A stretch of DNA of 64,000 nt from Scrofimicrobium canadense. GTDB taxonomy: Bacteria; Actinomycetota; Actinomycetes; Actinomycetales; Actinomycetaceae. This document shows, one piece after another, positions 21,627 to 28,011 of this stretch; positions within the stretch are counted from its first letter, which is position 1; each line of letters begins with the position of its first letter. The notes under the pieces were generated by a model. It was not told where the DNA came from, searched no databases, and worked only from the letters and a program-made list of their open reading frames with translations. The translations under genes were made by a program, and so were the position numbers. The DNA lies in NCBI RefSeq assembly GCF_009696615.1, contig NZ_VULO01000011.1:1-64000 (forward strand). The letters are read 5' to 3'.

Positions 21627-21800
21627 ATGATTACTTTTCTTGTTATTCTCTTGATAATCTGGGCTGCCGCGGCGATTGTTGGCTTCGTAGTGAAGGGCCT
21701 TCTGTGGCTGGGCTTCGTTGGATTGATCCTATTTGTGATTACAGCCTTGTGGCTTTACTTTCGAGGAAAGCGAAAAGAACGAGAAGCTGCGCGGGACTAG
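21627..21800 (+). CDS. Small two-span membrane protein (57 residues)
   Basis: MITFLVILLIIWAAAAIVGF is the N-terminal membrane span. A Gly-Leu-Trp turn and a second hydrophobic span follow, and the end is basic (RGKRKEREAARD). This pattern is typical of small actinobacterial hydrophobic proteins of unknown function. There is no strong ribosome site, but the coding pattern is clean and ends in a TAG at 21798-21800. Confidence 0.65.
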   Translation: MITFLVILLIIWAAAAIVGFVVKGLLWLGFVGLILFVITALWLYFRGKRKEREAARD

Positions 21801-21930
21801 CCCTCCCTTGTTGCATCACAGTATGCTAATTCCCGTGGCAGCTTGATATTTGTCACCGCGACACTGTTTTATTCGGGGGATTCGCGATTCGCTGCTGCGG
21901 CTATCGCTCATGTCTATGATCCCCGTACGT

Positions 21931-22062
21931 AGGGGCGAAAAAGGTTCTGGCCCACAATCAAAATCTCAGGCCTGCATCTTTTGCTAGTCCCATGGAGGTT
22001 GCGAACTCTCGACCGTCTCATTCAAACCGCCGAAAACAGGCGGTCCCAGCATGTCTCTCTAT
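21931..22062. repeat. Degenerate relic of the tRNA-Lys attachment site
   Basis: This stretch aligns by eye with attL from its terminator through the tRNA 3' end into the phage arm. The shared order is GGCGAAAAAGGTTCTGGCCC, a closing TCAGGCC..TCTTTT arm, CCCATGGAGG, CGAACTCTCGACC, and ATTCAAACCGCC followed by AAAACA. Many substitutions separate the two. Because similarity runs beyond the tRNA into the element-specific arm, this is likely an old attL of a related element and not just a stray tRNA fragment. Confidence 0.5.
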
Positions 22063-22119
22063 GCCCCTTTGGGATAGATTCAAAATCAGCACTTCATCAC
22101 GCAGAGTATCTCTCAATAC

Positions 22120-22733
22120 TCACACCCGACGAACAGGCTGGCGGAGGATAGTTTTGAGACGCTCGGGTGCAACCTTTTGTGGGGCGCCAAGGTAGATTTC
22201 GTGGTGGAGACCGTTCTCTTCTAACTGCTGTTGAGGAATAACATTGCTATGGAGATCAGCAAGGATAGGGGCTTCGTCGTCATAGCTGCCGATATGTAAC
22301 ATCTGTAGACTCAGTCCCTCGTGAATATCGATGAAGCCAAGCTTTTCCCATGGTAGGTCAGGTTTTTTCGAGCGGCAGTGAGGCTAGCTTCCTCCAGCGT
22401 ATTGAGATCAAGCCAATTCGGTTGACGGATCATCATGGTCCACTGGTAATTATCCTTGTCAGACACCTTGAAGACTTGAGCGTCGTCTGCTGACCATAAG
22501 CCCTCAAGCGGGAGAACCACGTCGTCAAGGCCAAGCTGTTTTTTGCTCGCGAACTTTGCCGCGTAGGACAATGCGTACAGGGTAGACACAGCTGCGGCGT
22601 AATCCTCGCTCAGGTTCGGGTTACCGACCCCAGAAATTGTGGCAAACTTCATGGGAGGCACCTCGACTAGTTGCCATGATTGGCTGGGGGCATAGAGGCT
22701 TGATTCTTGCTTCTTGAAGTCTATTTTCTGCAT
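22120..22733 (-). pseudogene. GyrI-like (effector-binding) protein, frameshifted
   Basis: Frame 1 (22733 down to about 22364) gives MQKIDFKKQESSLY, VEVPPMKFATISGVGNPN, LEGLWSADD and QWTMMIRQPNW, the start of a GyrI-like small-molecule-binding protein. The C-terminal half continues in the next frame with LPWEKLGFIDIHEGLSLQML, HIGSYDDEAPI, HHEIYLG and LKTILRQPV. Together they give about 204 residues, the family's normal length. The switch is at a run of six A/T (22363-22368); one more base would restore the gene. It is either a recent pseudogene or a homopolymer sequencing error. It lies between the relic att site and attL. Confidence 0.8.
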
Positions 22734-22775
22734 GATCGATGCTGCCTTCCTTGACGTTGTAATCTCAGTAAATAC

Positions 22776-22792
22776 TCTGACAAAGTGTCAGA
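22776..22792. promoter_or_regulatory. TetR-type palindrome upstream of the GyrI-like gene
   Basis: TCTGACA-AAG-TGTCAGA is a perfect 7-bp inverted repeat with a 3-bp spacer, 43 bp upstream of the GyrI-like start. TGACAN(3)TGTCA is a common TetR/AcrR-family operator form. No regulator gene is adjacent. Confidence 0.5.
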
Positions 22793-23091
22793 CACAAGAG
22801 CACTTGCTTTCTATAGCTATAACCAGCAGCCATTACATGAATGCGTTGACAATTTTGTGCTTGTGATGGAAGGAACCGATCAGTCCTGTCTCCCACTCGA
22901 GTTGTGTGGGCATTGTGAAGAGCTTTTTTGGGCAAGCCTGGAAAAGACCTCGGGGCTATCCCTTCCGATCGCACTGACCGCATACTGGGCGATGTGGTGT
23001 GTGCCGGGGCCGCATACCGCCCAGTGTACGGTTTTATGACCCTGTACGTGGAGACAGGAGGGAAGGAAAAAAGGGGGCCGTTTTAGGGCAC
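22793..23091. other. Non-coding stretch before attL
   Basis: I see no supportable gene here. One plus-strand open frame (22785-23039) has no ribosome site and an unconvincing composition. The GC-rich end (22990-23030) includes short CCGC/GCGG inverted segments but no T-run. It is probably decayed DNA of the older element. Confidence 0.4.
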
Positions 23092-23137
23092 AAAAAGGGC
23101 TCTGACCCAGAATCGAAGTTCCAGGTCAGAGCCTTTT
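23092..23137 (-). terminator. tRNA-Lys terminator, attL copy
   Basis: GGCTCTGACC (23098-23107) pairs with GGTCAGAGCC (23124-23133), and five U follow on the minus strand (23092-23096). This is the original chromosomal terminator of tRNA-Lys, now separated from its gene by the prophage. Confidence 0.75.
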
Positions 23138-23179
23138 AGCTGTGCGCCATGGGGGACTTGAACCCTCAACCCTCTGATT
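23121..23179. repeat. attL core
   Basis: This is the perfect 59-bp copy of attR. It covers half of the terminator, the spacer and 37 bases of the tRNA-Lys 3' end up to CTGATT. Imperfect similarity continues about 45 bp to the left (through CGTTTTAGGGCACAAAAA). Confidence 0.93.
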
Positions 23180-23208
23180 CGAAACCGCCTAAAACATGCT
23201 GTCTTACT

Positions 23209-23315
23209 GTGTCTCATTTTATCTCATCGTACAGGTGGTCGCCAGTTTGGGTGTCTCAAGGTGTCTCGTTGTTTAGCGACTTTTAGCGTTGAATGTGGGG
23301 GGAAAGTGGGGGGAA
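23209..23315. promoter_or_regulatory. Putative integrase arm-type sites, attL side
   Basis: GTGTCTC occurs three times (23209, 23251, 23261). GTGGGGGGAAA then GTGGGGGGAA lie in tandem at 23295-23315. The latter 21-bp block is also present exactly once on the other side of the core, at 63783-63803. Repeats flanking the core on both sides are what is expected for arm-type integrase or excisionase sites. The assignment is inferred. Confidence 0.5.
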
Positions 23316-23361
23316 CTGAGCGGGATTTAACATGTGGAGCTAGTGCACAATGACGGGCAGA

Positions 23362-23814
23362 CTAGGCGGTGGGCTCTTCATCGTCTCCGGTGGGGACTTG
23401 CCCTCTCTTCAAGGCGAACCGTAGCAGCACGGCTCGGCATTCTCGTTCCGCCCTTTTTTCCATAGCGCGATAGTCAACATAACAGTGCCCTGGGGCTTTT
23501 TGACTCCATGGTGCGGGTGGTACTGCAGAATCGTCAATAGTCCGCAATCCTGTCGAAGCGGCCTCGTCAACACTAACAGACCAAACTCCAAGCGATTCTG
23601 ATTTTGCGTGCTGATTATGCCAAGTTTGCGCGTCTTTGGCGCTCACTACAGATTCTCTTGAAAAAGAAGGCTTCCCTTTGTCGGAAGTGGCAGGACCGAA
23701 AGAACTAGTGGAGGGTTTGCCATTGTTCATTAGATGCACAGTGATTTGCCTGAACAAGAGTTCTTCAGAGGGTTCAATTTCTTCTTCGCCAGGTTCGAGA
23801 GGGAGATCTTTCAA
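23362..23814 (-). CDS. Uncharacterised protein, second gene of two-gene module
   Basis: The 150-residue protein starts by overlapping the stop of the upstream 402-residue gene (ATGA), so they are translated as a pair. Visible pattern: ELLFRQITVHLMNNGKPSTS, SFGPATSDKGKPSFSRESV, SAKDAQTWHN, GVWSVSVDEA, DDSAVPPAPW, GHCYVDYRAM. I recall similar small proteins (LFRQ..., DKGxLSVxR, GVWxVSVxE, HAYIDFR) beside partner genes in many mobile elements, but no function is known to me. It is the first prophage gene inside attL, a usual place for cargo. Confidence 0.75.
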   Translation of the reverse strand: MKDLPLEPGEEEIEPSEELLFRQITVHLMNNGKPSTSSFGPATSDKGKPSFSRESVVSAKDAQTWHNQHAKSESLGVWSVSVDEAASTGLRTIDDSAVPPAPWSQKAPGHCYVDYRAMEKRAERECRAVLLRFALKRGQVPTGDDEEPTA

Positions 23815-25019
23815 GACAAAACCTCCCTCACAAACTTGACCGCATCAGCGACGTTTGCGGTCTCTTCCTCGTAGGTTTCGAATTTTCCTTCAGGCAAGTG
23901 AGTGATTATCATGCGGCCCGCGGCGTCTACTTCGACACTTAGGACGCGCTGCGCGTTCGCCCACTCGATCAGCAGCCCAGAACCTTCGTCAGGGAAGATG
24001 CTTGCGTCAAATTGCGTGGACTCAGGAAGGTCTTGAAGTAGTTTTCCGGCTACCTCCAAAGCAACAAAGGAGATGGCTGGCGCATCTTCTCCGTCCCATC
24101 CGCGTCCTAGCAGCGCAATCCGTTCGAGGTCGCCCCGCCTCGAGATCTCTGGAGAGTCAAATACCTCCACCTCATCGGTTTGCCAAACGCGCCAAAGCAT
24201 TTCGTCCTTGTAGTGAAGAGTCCCAGAGATTCGGACCACGGGACCCTCCTCGGCCTTGTCGATCGCATCTCTCAGGTCATCAACTACCGTGGGCGCATTC
24301 TTATATAGGCCATTGATCGTTTCACCTGTGGGTAGCTTTAGTCTGTATCGCATGGCATCCGTGTCCAATGCAGTGATTTTCCCGCAGACCTTGCCTGGCA
24401 GCTTTGAGTTTTCAGTAACAGTTGCTACTTCGTCGTCCTCGACGATCATGAGTCCAGACACCCTCATGCGTTCTTCAGCCCGCTCCCGACTCGCTGAGTC
24501 TATTACAACGACTCTGGATTCTTCTTGCACCTGCAACGTCACTGTCAGCTTCTCATCTGGGAGAAGTGTTCGCCCAATACCAGCAAGCGCTTCGGCGTCT
24601 TCTTCGTCCATTTCTGGAGGAAGAATAACCATTCCGCCATTGTCATCGTAGATTTCGACGAACGCGGTCTCAACAGCTTGTGCAGCTTCCAATTGGTAAT
24701 CGACGTACTCGACATTTGGAGTGAAGAGTAATGGCAGCACCACGCTGCCCTCGTCAATCCGCGCGATGGATAGCCCGATCTCTGATAGGTCTTTGGGTAC
24801 TTCTTCTTCGGGATTTGCAGTTGTCCACTTCGCAATCGTTATGGAGCGCACCAGACGTTGGTACCTCTCAAGGTCTGCTAAAGAGTCGATAGGAAGATGG
24901 CCATTTTCAAATCTTTTCCCGGACAGGCGTAGCTCCAGGGCTTCATTGCCCTCTTTGCCATTCTCGTCCATGTCAGTATAGTACCGCACCAATTCTTCGA
25001 GTAGCTCCTGAATGGACAC
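23811..25019 (-). CDS. Uncharacterised protein, first gene of two-gene module
   Basis: The 402-residue acidic protein has no signal peptide or membrane span. The N-terminal 60 residues look like an antitoxin- or sigma-like helical region. A middle part contains IARIDEGSVVLPLLF and strand-rich sequence (VTLQVQEESRVVVIDSASRE, VCGKITALDTDAMRYRLKLP). The last 110 residues read ALLGRGWDGEDAPAISFVAL, then IFPDEGSGLLIEWANAQRVL, a pattern (GWDGxxAxPI, P..GxLxLEW) shared by many small mobile-element proteins. ATGA overlap couples it to the next gene. The function is unknown; a toxin-antitoxin or exclusion role would be a guess. Confidence 0.75.
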   Translation of the reverse strand: MSIQELLEELVRYYTDMDENGKEGNEALELRLSGKRFENGHLPIDSLADLERYQRLVRSITIAKWTTANPEEEVPKDLSEIGLSIARIDEGSVVLPLLFTPNVEYVDYQLEAAQAVETAFVEIYDDNGGMVILPPEMDEEDAEALAGIGRTLLPDEKLTVTLQVQEESRVVVIDSASRERAEERMRVSGLMIVEDDEVATVTENSKLPGKVCGKITALDTDAMRYRLKLPTGETINGLYKNAPTVVDDLRDAIDKAEEGPVVRISGTLHYKDEMLWRVWQTDEVEVFDSPEISRRGDLERIALLGRGWDGEDAPAISFVALEVAGKLLQDLPESTQFDASIFPDEGSGLLIEWANAQRVLSVEVDAAGRMIITHLPEGKFETYEEETANVADAVKFVREVLS

Positions 25020-25457
25020 TTATGTGTCCGCCCGGTGAGAACAACTAAACCTTTGCGGGGACCGAATATAGTCAAGTTCTGTCCTCGGTAGCTTCCAGTT
25101 GGTTGCAGTCATGCAGCCAGCAGTGTATCGGGTGTTTATGCGTGTTTTGGGATCATAGTATTAATAGCCTTCGCTTGGAAGTCTGCATCTGCGTCTGTAG
25201 AGGCAGGCACTCTACTTGGCAATCCCACTAGGTGGGTGGTGTGAGTTTGCTCGGACTGTGTATAGATTCCCGTGCGCCTGCACTTGAGTTCTTCAAGTTT
25301 CAGTTAGAGGACAATCCACAGGTGAACGCGTTGAGTTTAGGAACGTAGCCCGAAAAACTCTTAGGTCCTTCTGCTGATCGGACACAAAGTGAATCGGTTG
25401 GCGTAATGTTGGGGAATCGTATGGAAATATAAGGTTTAGCTGTCTGAGGAGGTCGTA
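25020..25457. promoter_or_regulatory. Divergent intergenic region between cargo genes
   Basis: The 438 bp separate the leftward two-gene module from the rightward membrane-protein gene, so it must hold both promoters. A TTGGCG...TATGGA pair ending near 25424 is a possible rightward promoter. I found no convincing gene in it. Confidence 0.35.
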
Positions 25458-26162
25458 GTGGAAACGGCTAAAAGCATACTTGAGATTCTCGTAGGCCTAA
25501 CACCTCTAATTTTGGCGGCTATAAGCTCTTGGCGGTCCGTTGCTGGGGGCGGGAAGAAAAAACGAGAAGACAAATTACTCAGCGAAGCTCGGGTTTGTCT
25601 GGAAGAAGCTCAAAGACTCGAGGTAGAGTCTAAAGCAGCGGGAATAAATTCCGAACCTTTCAAGGGGCTTGCAACCCGGTATATCGATAGGTACTTGACG
25701 ATTCTGAGGCAGTATGACAAGTTACGCTCCGCGCAGGGGAGTATTGAAAGGCTTGGTCGCGTCCTCGGTTGTTTTTCGTTGGTCTCTTTCTTTTTTGCGT
25801 TCGTTATTATACTTGTGGTCAGATTTGTGCCATTTATTAATGAAGATCAGCCCAAAGTTTTAATTAGTTTAGTTTGGCTTTTTCTGCTTTATTCAGCTCT
25901 CTTCTTCGTGTTCTTTGTTGTAGTGCAAATATGGGTACTTTTAATGAAAGATACAGTGAATGATAACCATATTCTTCTTCGAAATGAACTATTGTCGGAG
26001 TATCAAGATATTCTTGGGTACACCTCAGCCAAGTTTCGTGTACGAACAGATGTGAAACGTTATTTTCTTCAATCCGAGGAGGAAAGAATCGAGGCACGCG
26101 CGGACTATAGGCGCGCTATGAAGGAAATAAGGGCTTTACGTAAGAGAGCGCGCGGCAAGTAG
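25458..26162 (+). CDS. Membrane protein of unknown function (prophage cargo)
   Basis: The 234-residue protein has an N-terminal hydrophobic segment (ILVGLTPLILAAISSW) and a charged helical region (about 35-95). Two adjacent spans follow at about 105-170 (VSFFFAFVIILVVRFVPFI, VWLFLLYSALFFVFFVVVQI), then a basic C-terminus (RRAMKEIRALRKRARGK). The start is GTG with GAGGAGG in front. Its AT-rich codons differ from the structural genes. It points rightward, against the late operon. I do not recognise a family; its position suggests lysogenic conversion. Confidence 0.75.
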   Translation: METAKSILEILVGLTPLILAAISSWRSVAGGGKKKREDKLLSEARVCLEEAQRLEVESKAAGINSEPFKGLATRYIDRYLTILRQYDKLRSAQGSIERLGRVLGCFSLVSFFFAFVIILVVRFVPFINEDQPKVLISLVWLFLLYSALFFVFFVVVQIWVLLMKDTVNDNHILLRNELLSEYQDILGYTSAKFRVRTDVKRYFLQSEEERIEARADYRRAMKEIRALRKRARGK

Positions 26163-26197
26163 TTCTTTCGAAGAGCTAAATGACCAACTGACATCCT

Positions 26198-26220
26198 CAC
26201 CTAGCCGTATTGGCCAGGTG
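26198..26220. terminator. Terminator between convergent cargo and lysis genes
   Basis: CACCT-A-GCC and GGC-C-AGGTG form an interrupted stem, followed on the plus strand by GGGGGCCATTTTATTTATT. It lies between the 3' ends of the plus-strand membrane protein and the leftward lysis genes. Confidence 0.5.
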
Positions 26221-26242
26221 GGGGCCATTTTATTTATTCGTT

Positions 26243-26563
26243 TTAGGTGGTTTGGGGCCGTGGTGGTGGGGGTGGAGGAAGCCTCGCGTTGATGTGGTCT
26301 TCAAGTAGATGTGTGTATTCACGCTCTGCAGACAGCTCACCTTCGCGTGTGAACGCCTCGGCCTCTAGGAGGGTCACCCTGTCGGCCAGTTCTTTGCGGC
26401 GGTTCTGCTCGGCTTCCAATAGTGCTTGGAAGCCTGCCAGGGCTTGGTCGACGTAGTTTTTTTGTTTCTCGGTTTTGTATCTGAGCCATGCCACTAGGCC
26501 GCCGCTCCCTCCCACGAATGCCAAGATGGCGCTAGTGATGGCGATGATCCCCGCCTCACTCAT
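26243..26563 (-). CDS. Lysis-module membrane protein (one span plus coiled coil)
   Basis: The 106-residue protein has one N-terminal membrane span (IIAITSAILAFVGGSGGLVAW), then a basic flank. A long predicted coiled coil follows (about 40-90, with LADRVTLLEAEAF) and a PPPPPPR tail. Such proteins often sit after the holin in actinophages and may be second holins or spanin-like regulators. The exact role is not known. It begins 2 bp after the holin stop. Confidence 0.6.
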   Translation of the reverse strand: MSEAGIIAITSAILAFVGGSGGLVAWLRYKTEKQKNYVDQALAGFQALLEAEQNRRKELADRVTLLEAEAFTREGELSAEREYTHLLEDHINARLPPPPPPRPQTT

Positions 26564-26565
26564 GG

Positions 26566-26913
26566 CTACTCCGAATCAGTCAGCGCGCCGAGTGGGTCGC
26601 CGTTTTCATCTACCGGATCGCCCTGGGACGCTGTTAGCTTGGTTTTTCCTTCGGGTGCTAGCCAGGGAATGAACCTGCTCAACCACTCGTTCACCTGGGG
26701 GAGTGCCATGATACGGGTGATCGCCGCTGTGATCGCCAGACTGGTGGCGACCCAGGGGATTGTCTGGTCGACGCCGGCGGCTTCGACTATGAGTGCCCAT
26801 GCGGCGGCGAAACCGATCACTGCTTGGAAGATGGTGCGGGCGACAGTGTGCCACGGGTAGGCGGCCTGTGTCTGTACGGACGCCCGCTTTGGGTAGGGAT
26901 TCTGTGCGGTCAT
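26566..26913 (-). CDS. Holin
   Basis: The 115-residue protein has two hydrophobic segments (about 25-45, FQAVIGFAAAWALIVEAAG, and 52-70, WVATSLAITAAITRIMAL) and an acidic C-terminal tail. It starts exactly at the endolysin stop (one-base overlap). Size, topology and position match actinophage holins, which open the membrane for the endolysin. Confidence 0.78.
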   Translation of the reverse strand: MTAQNPYPKRASVQTQAAYPWHTVARTIFQAVIGFAAAWALIVEAAGVDQTIPWVATSLAITAAITRIMALPQVNEWLSRFIPWLAPEGKTKLTASQGDPVDENGDPLGALTDSE

Positions 26914-27812
26914 TATTTAATTCCTCTCTTGGCAAGACTGCCGTTTATTGCGTTTTGCATGGCGATAATGCCCGGGCTTGCATCGTCAAAGCGCCCATCG
27001 TGAATGCCGGCAGACCCGTAGTAGTCCTGCATGAACTTGAATAGTTGTGGACCGGCAAGGTTGTCTTGTGGTGTCAGACCCCACGCGTTTTGCAGTGACC
27101 CGATGAGCTGAGACCCTTCGGTTGGGTTTTCTACCCATTCCCAGCCGGTAGTGAGGCCGGGGTTTTGGTCGCGCCAGTACACGTCTTGGTCGGACACGAT
27201 GCCGTCCTGTGTGGTGCCTTGGAGTAGCTGCCAGGCGCGCGTGGTGGCAATGCCCCAGTATCCATCGGGGTTGATCTGGTAGCCAGTGGTGGTGCCAGGA
27301 TTGTGGGCGCTAGACGTACCCGCGTATTGGGGTCGTACTACTGCAGAAATGCCGCTGTCCCAGCCTCGTGTGCGCCGGTACACGCCACCACCATTACCCT
27401 GGCTGCCATAGGCGCCAGCACTGGTGTTGCCTTCGATGGTTTGGTAGCCCCACGAGGCGGCAACCTCGATGATACCGATGTGGTCTACTACGCCATCATC
27501 ATCCCAGTCGAAGAACACTAGGTCACCGGGTCGCCCGTCGCGAACACCAACACCGTTACCGATATTGCGGTAGGCGTTGAGGCAATAGGGCGTGTAGGCA
27601 AAGTGTCCTGGAGCTGGCTCCTTCACGCCTGCTTGTGCGAGCACCCAGGACGTGAACATGTTGCAATACGGCACACCGCTGGTGCCAAAGTAGGGGCTGT
27701 TGGTGTGGTCGGCGTACCAGCGGCCATACTTTGTGCCCTCAGCTTCGTCGTCCCACCGGTTGTAGCCGATCTCGCGGGAGGCTACCGCGAGGACCTTATT
27801 CGGCGTCGTCAT
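26913..27812 (-). CDS. CHAP-domain endolysin
   Basis: The 299-residue lysin has an N-terminal CHAP amidase/peptidase domain. The catalytic Cys50 is in VPYCNMF, His111 in VVDHIGI, and the Glu/Asn pair at 128-129 in TIEGNTS. The C-terminal 120 residues contain two peptidoglycan-binding-like repeats (YWGIATTRAWQLLQG and LIGSLQNAWGLTPQDN). It has no signal peptide, so it depends on the holin. Its start overlaps the stop of the 33-residue gene upstream. Confidence 0.9.
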   Translation of the reverse strand: MTTPNKVLAVASREIGYNRWDDEAEGTKYGRWYADHTNSPYFGTSGVPYCNMFTSWVLAQAGVKEPAPGHFAYTPYCLNAYRNIGNGVGVRDGRPGDLVFFDWDDDGVVDHIGIIEVAASWGYQTIEGNTSAGAYGSQGNGGGVYRRTRGWDSGISAVVRPQYAGTSSAHNPGTTTGYQINPDGYWGIATTRAWQLLQGTTQDGIVSDQDVYWRDQNPGLTTGWEWVENPTEGSQLIGSLQNAWGLTPQDNLAGPQLFKFMQDYYGSAGIHDGRFDDASPGIIAMQNAINGSLAKRGIK

Positions 27813-27897
27813 ATTCGATCACCTCGATCGGCGCGACATTCGCGGGGCCAGTCGTGGTATCGAGCTTGGCCATCTGCTCAGGGGTAGGCGTTTCCAT
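27796..27897 (-). CDS. 33-residue acidic protein upstream of endolysin
   Basis: METPTPEQMAKLDTTTGPAN begins after a strong AGGAGAA. The gene overlaps the endolysin start by 17 bases in another frame. The small acidic product (ending VIEYDDAE) is like the short proteins found between tail and lysis genes in many siphoviruses. Translation through it may help to set endolysin level. Confidence 0.65.
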   Translation of the reverse strand: METPTPEQMAKLDTTTGPANVAPIEVIEYDDAE

Positions 27898-27921
27898 GCG
27901 TGTTCTCCTTTGTTTTCGGGC

Positions 27922-27952
27922 ATAAGAAAAGCCCCCACAGGTAGTGGAGGCT
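27922..27952 (-). terminator. Intrinsic terminator upstream of lysis genes
   Basis: On the minus strand AGCCTCCAC pairs with GTGGGGGCT (one mismatch) and TTTTCTT follows. Only 25 bp separate it from the first lysis gene, so late transcripts must pass it, by leakage or antitermination. Confidence 0.6.
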
Positions 27953-27972
27953 TGGGATTGTGGGGGTGGTGG

Positions 27973-27978
27973 TAAAAT
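27973..27978 (+). promoter_or_regulatory. Probable -10 box of the asparagine-synthetase-like gene
   Basis: TAAAAT lies 34 bp before the GTG start, with TTGGGA 15 bp further upstream as a possible -35 box. TTAGGAG is the ribosome site. A private promoter is expected because the gene opposes the late operon. Confidence 0.45.
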
Positions 27979-28011
27979 GGCTAATCTATTGCCATTACGT
28001 TAGGAGCAGAG

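Noticed and set aside
22785-23039. Plus-strand 84-residue frame before attL
   Set aside because: It has no ribosome site and starts inside the palindrome at 22776-22792, and the sequence shows no family pattern.
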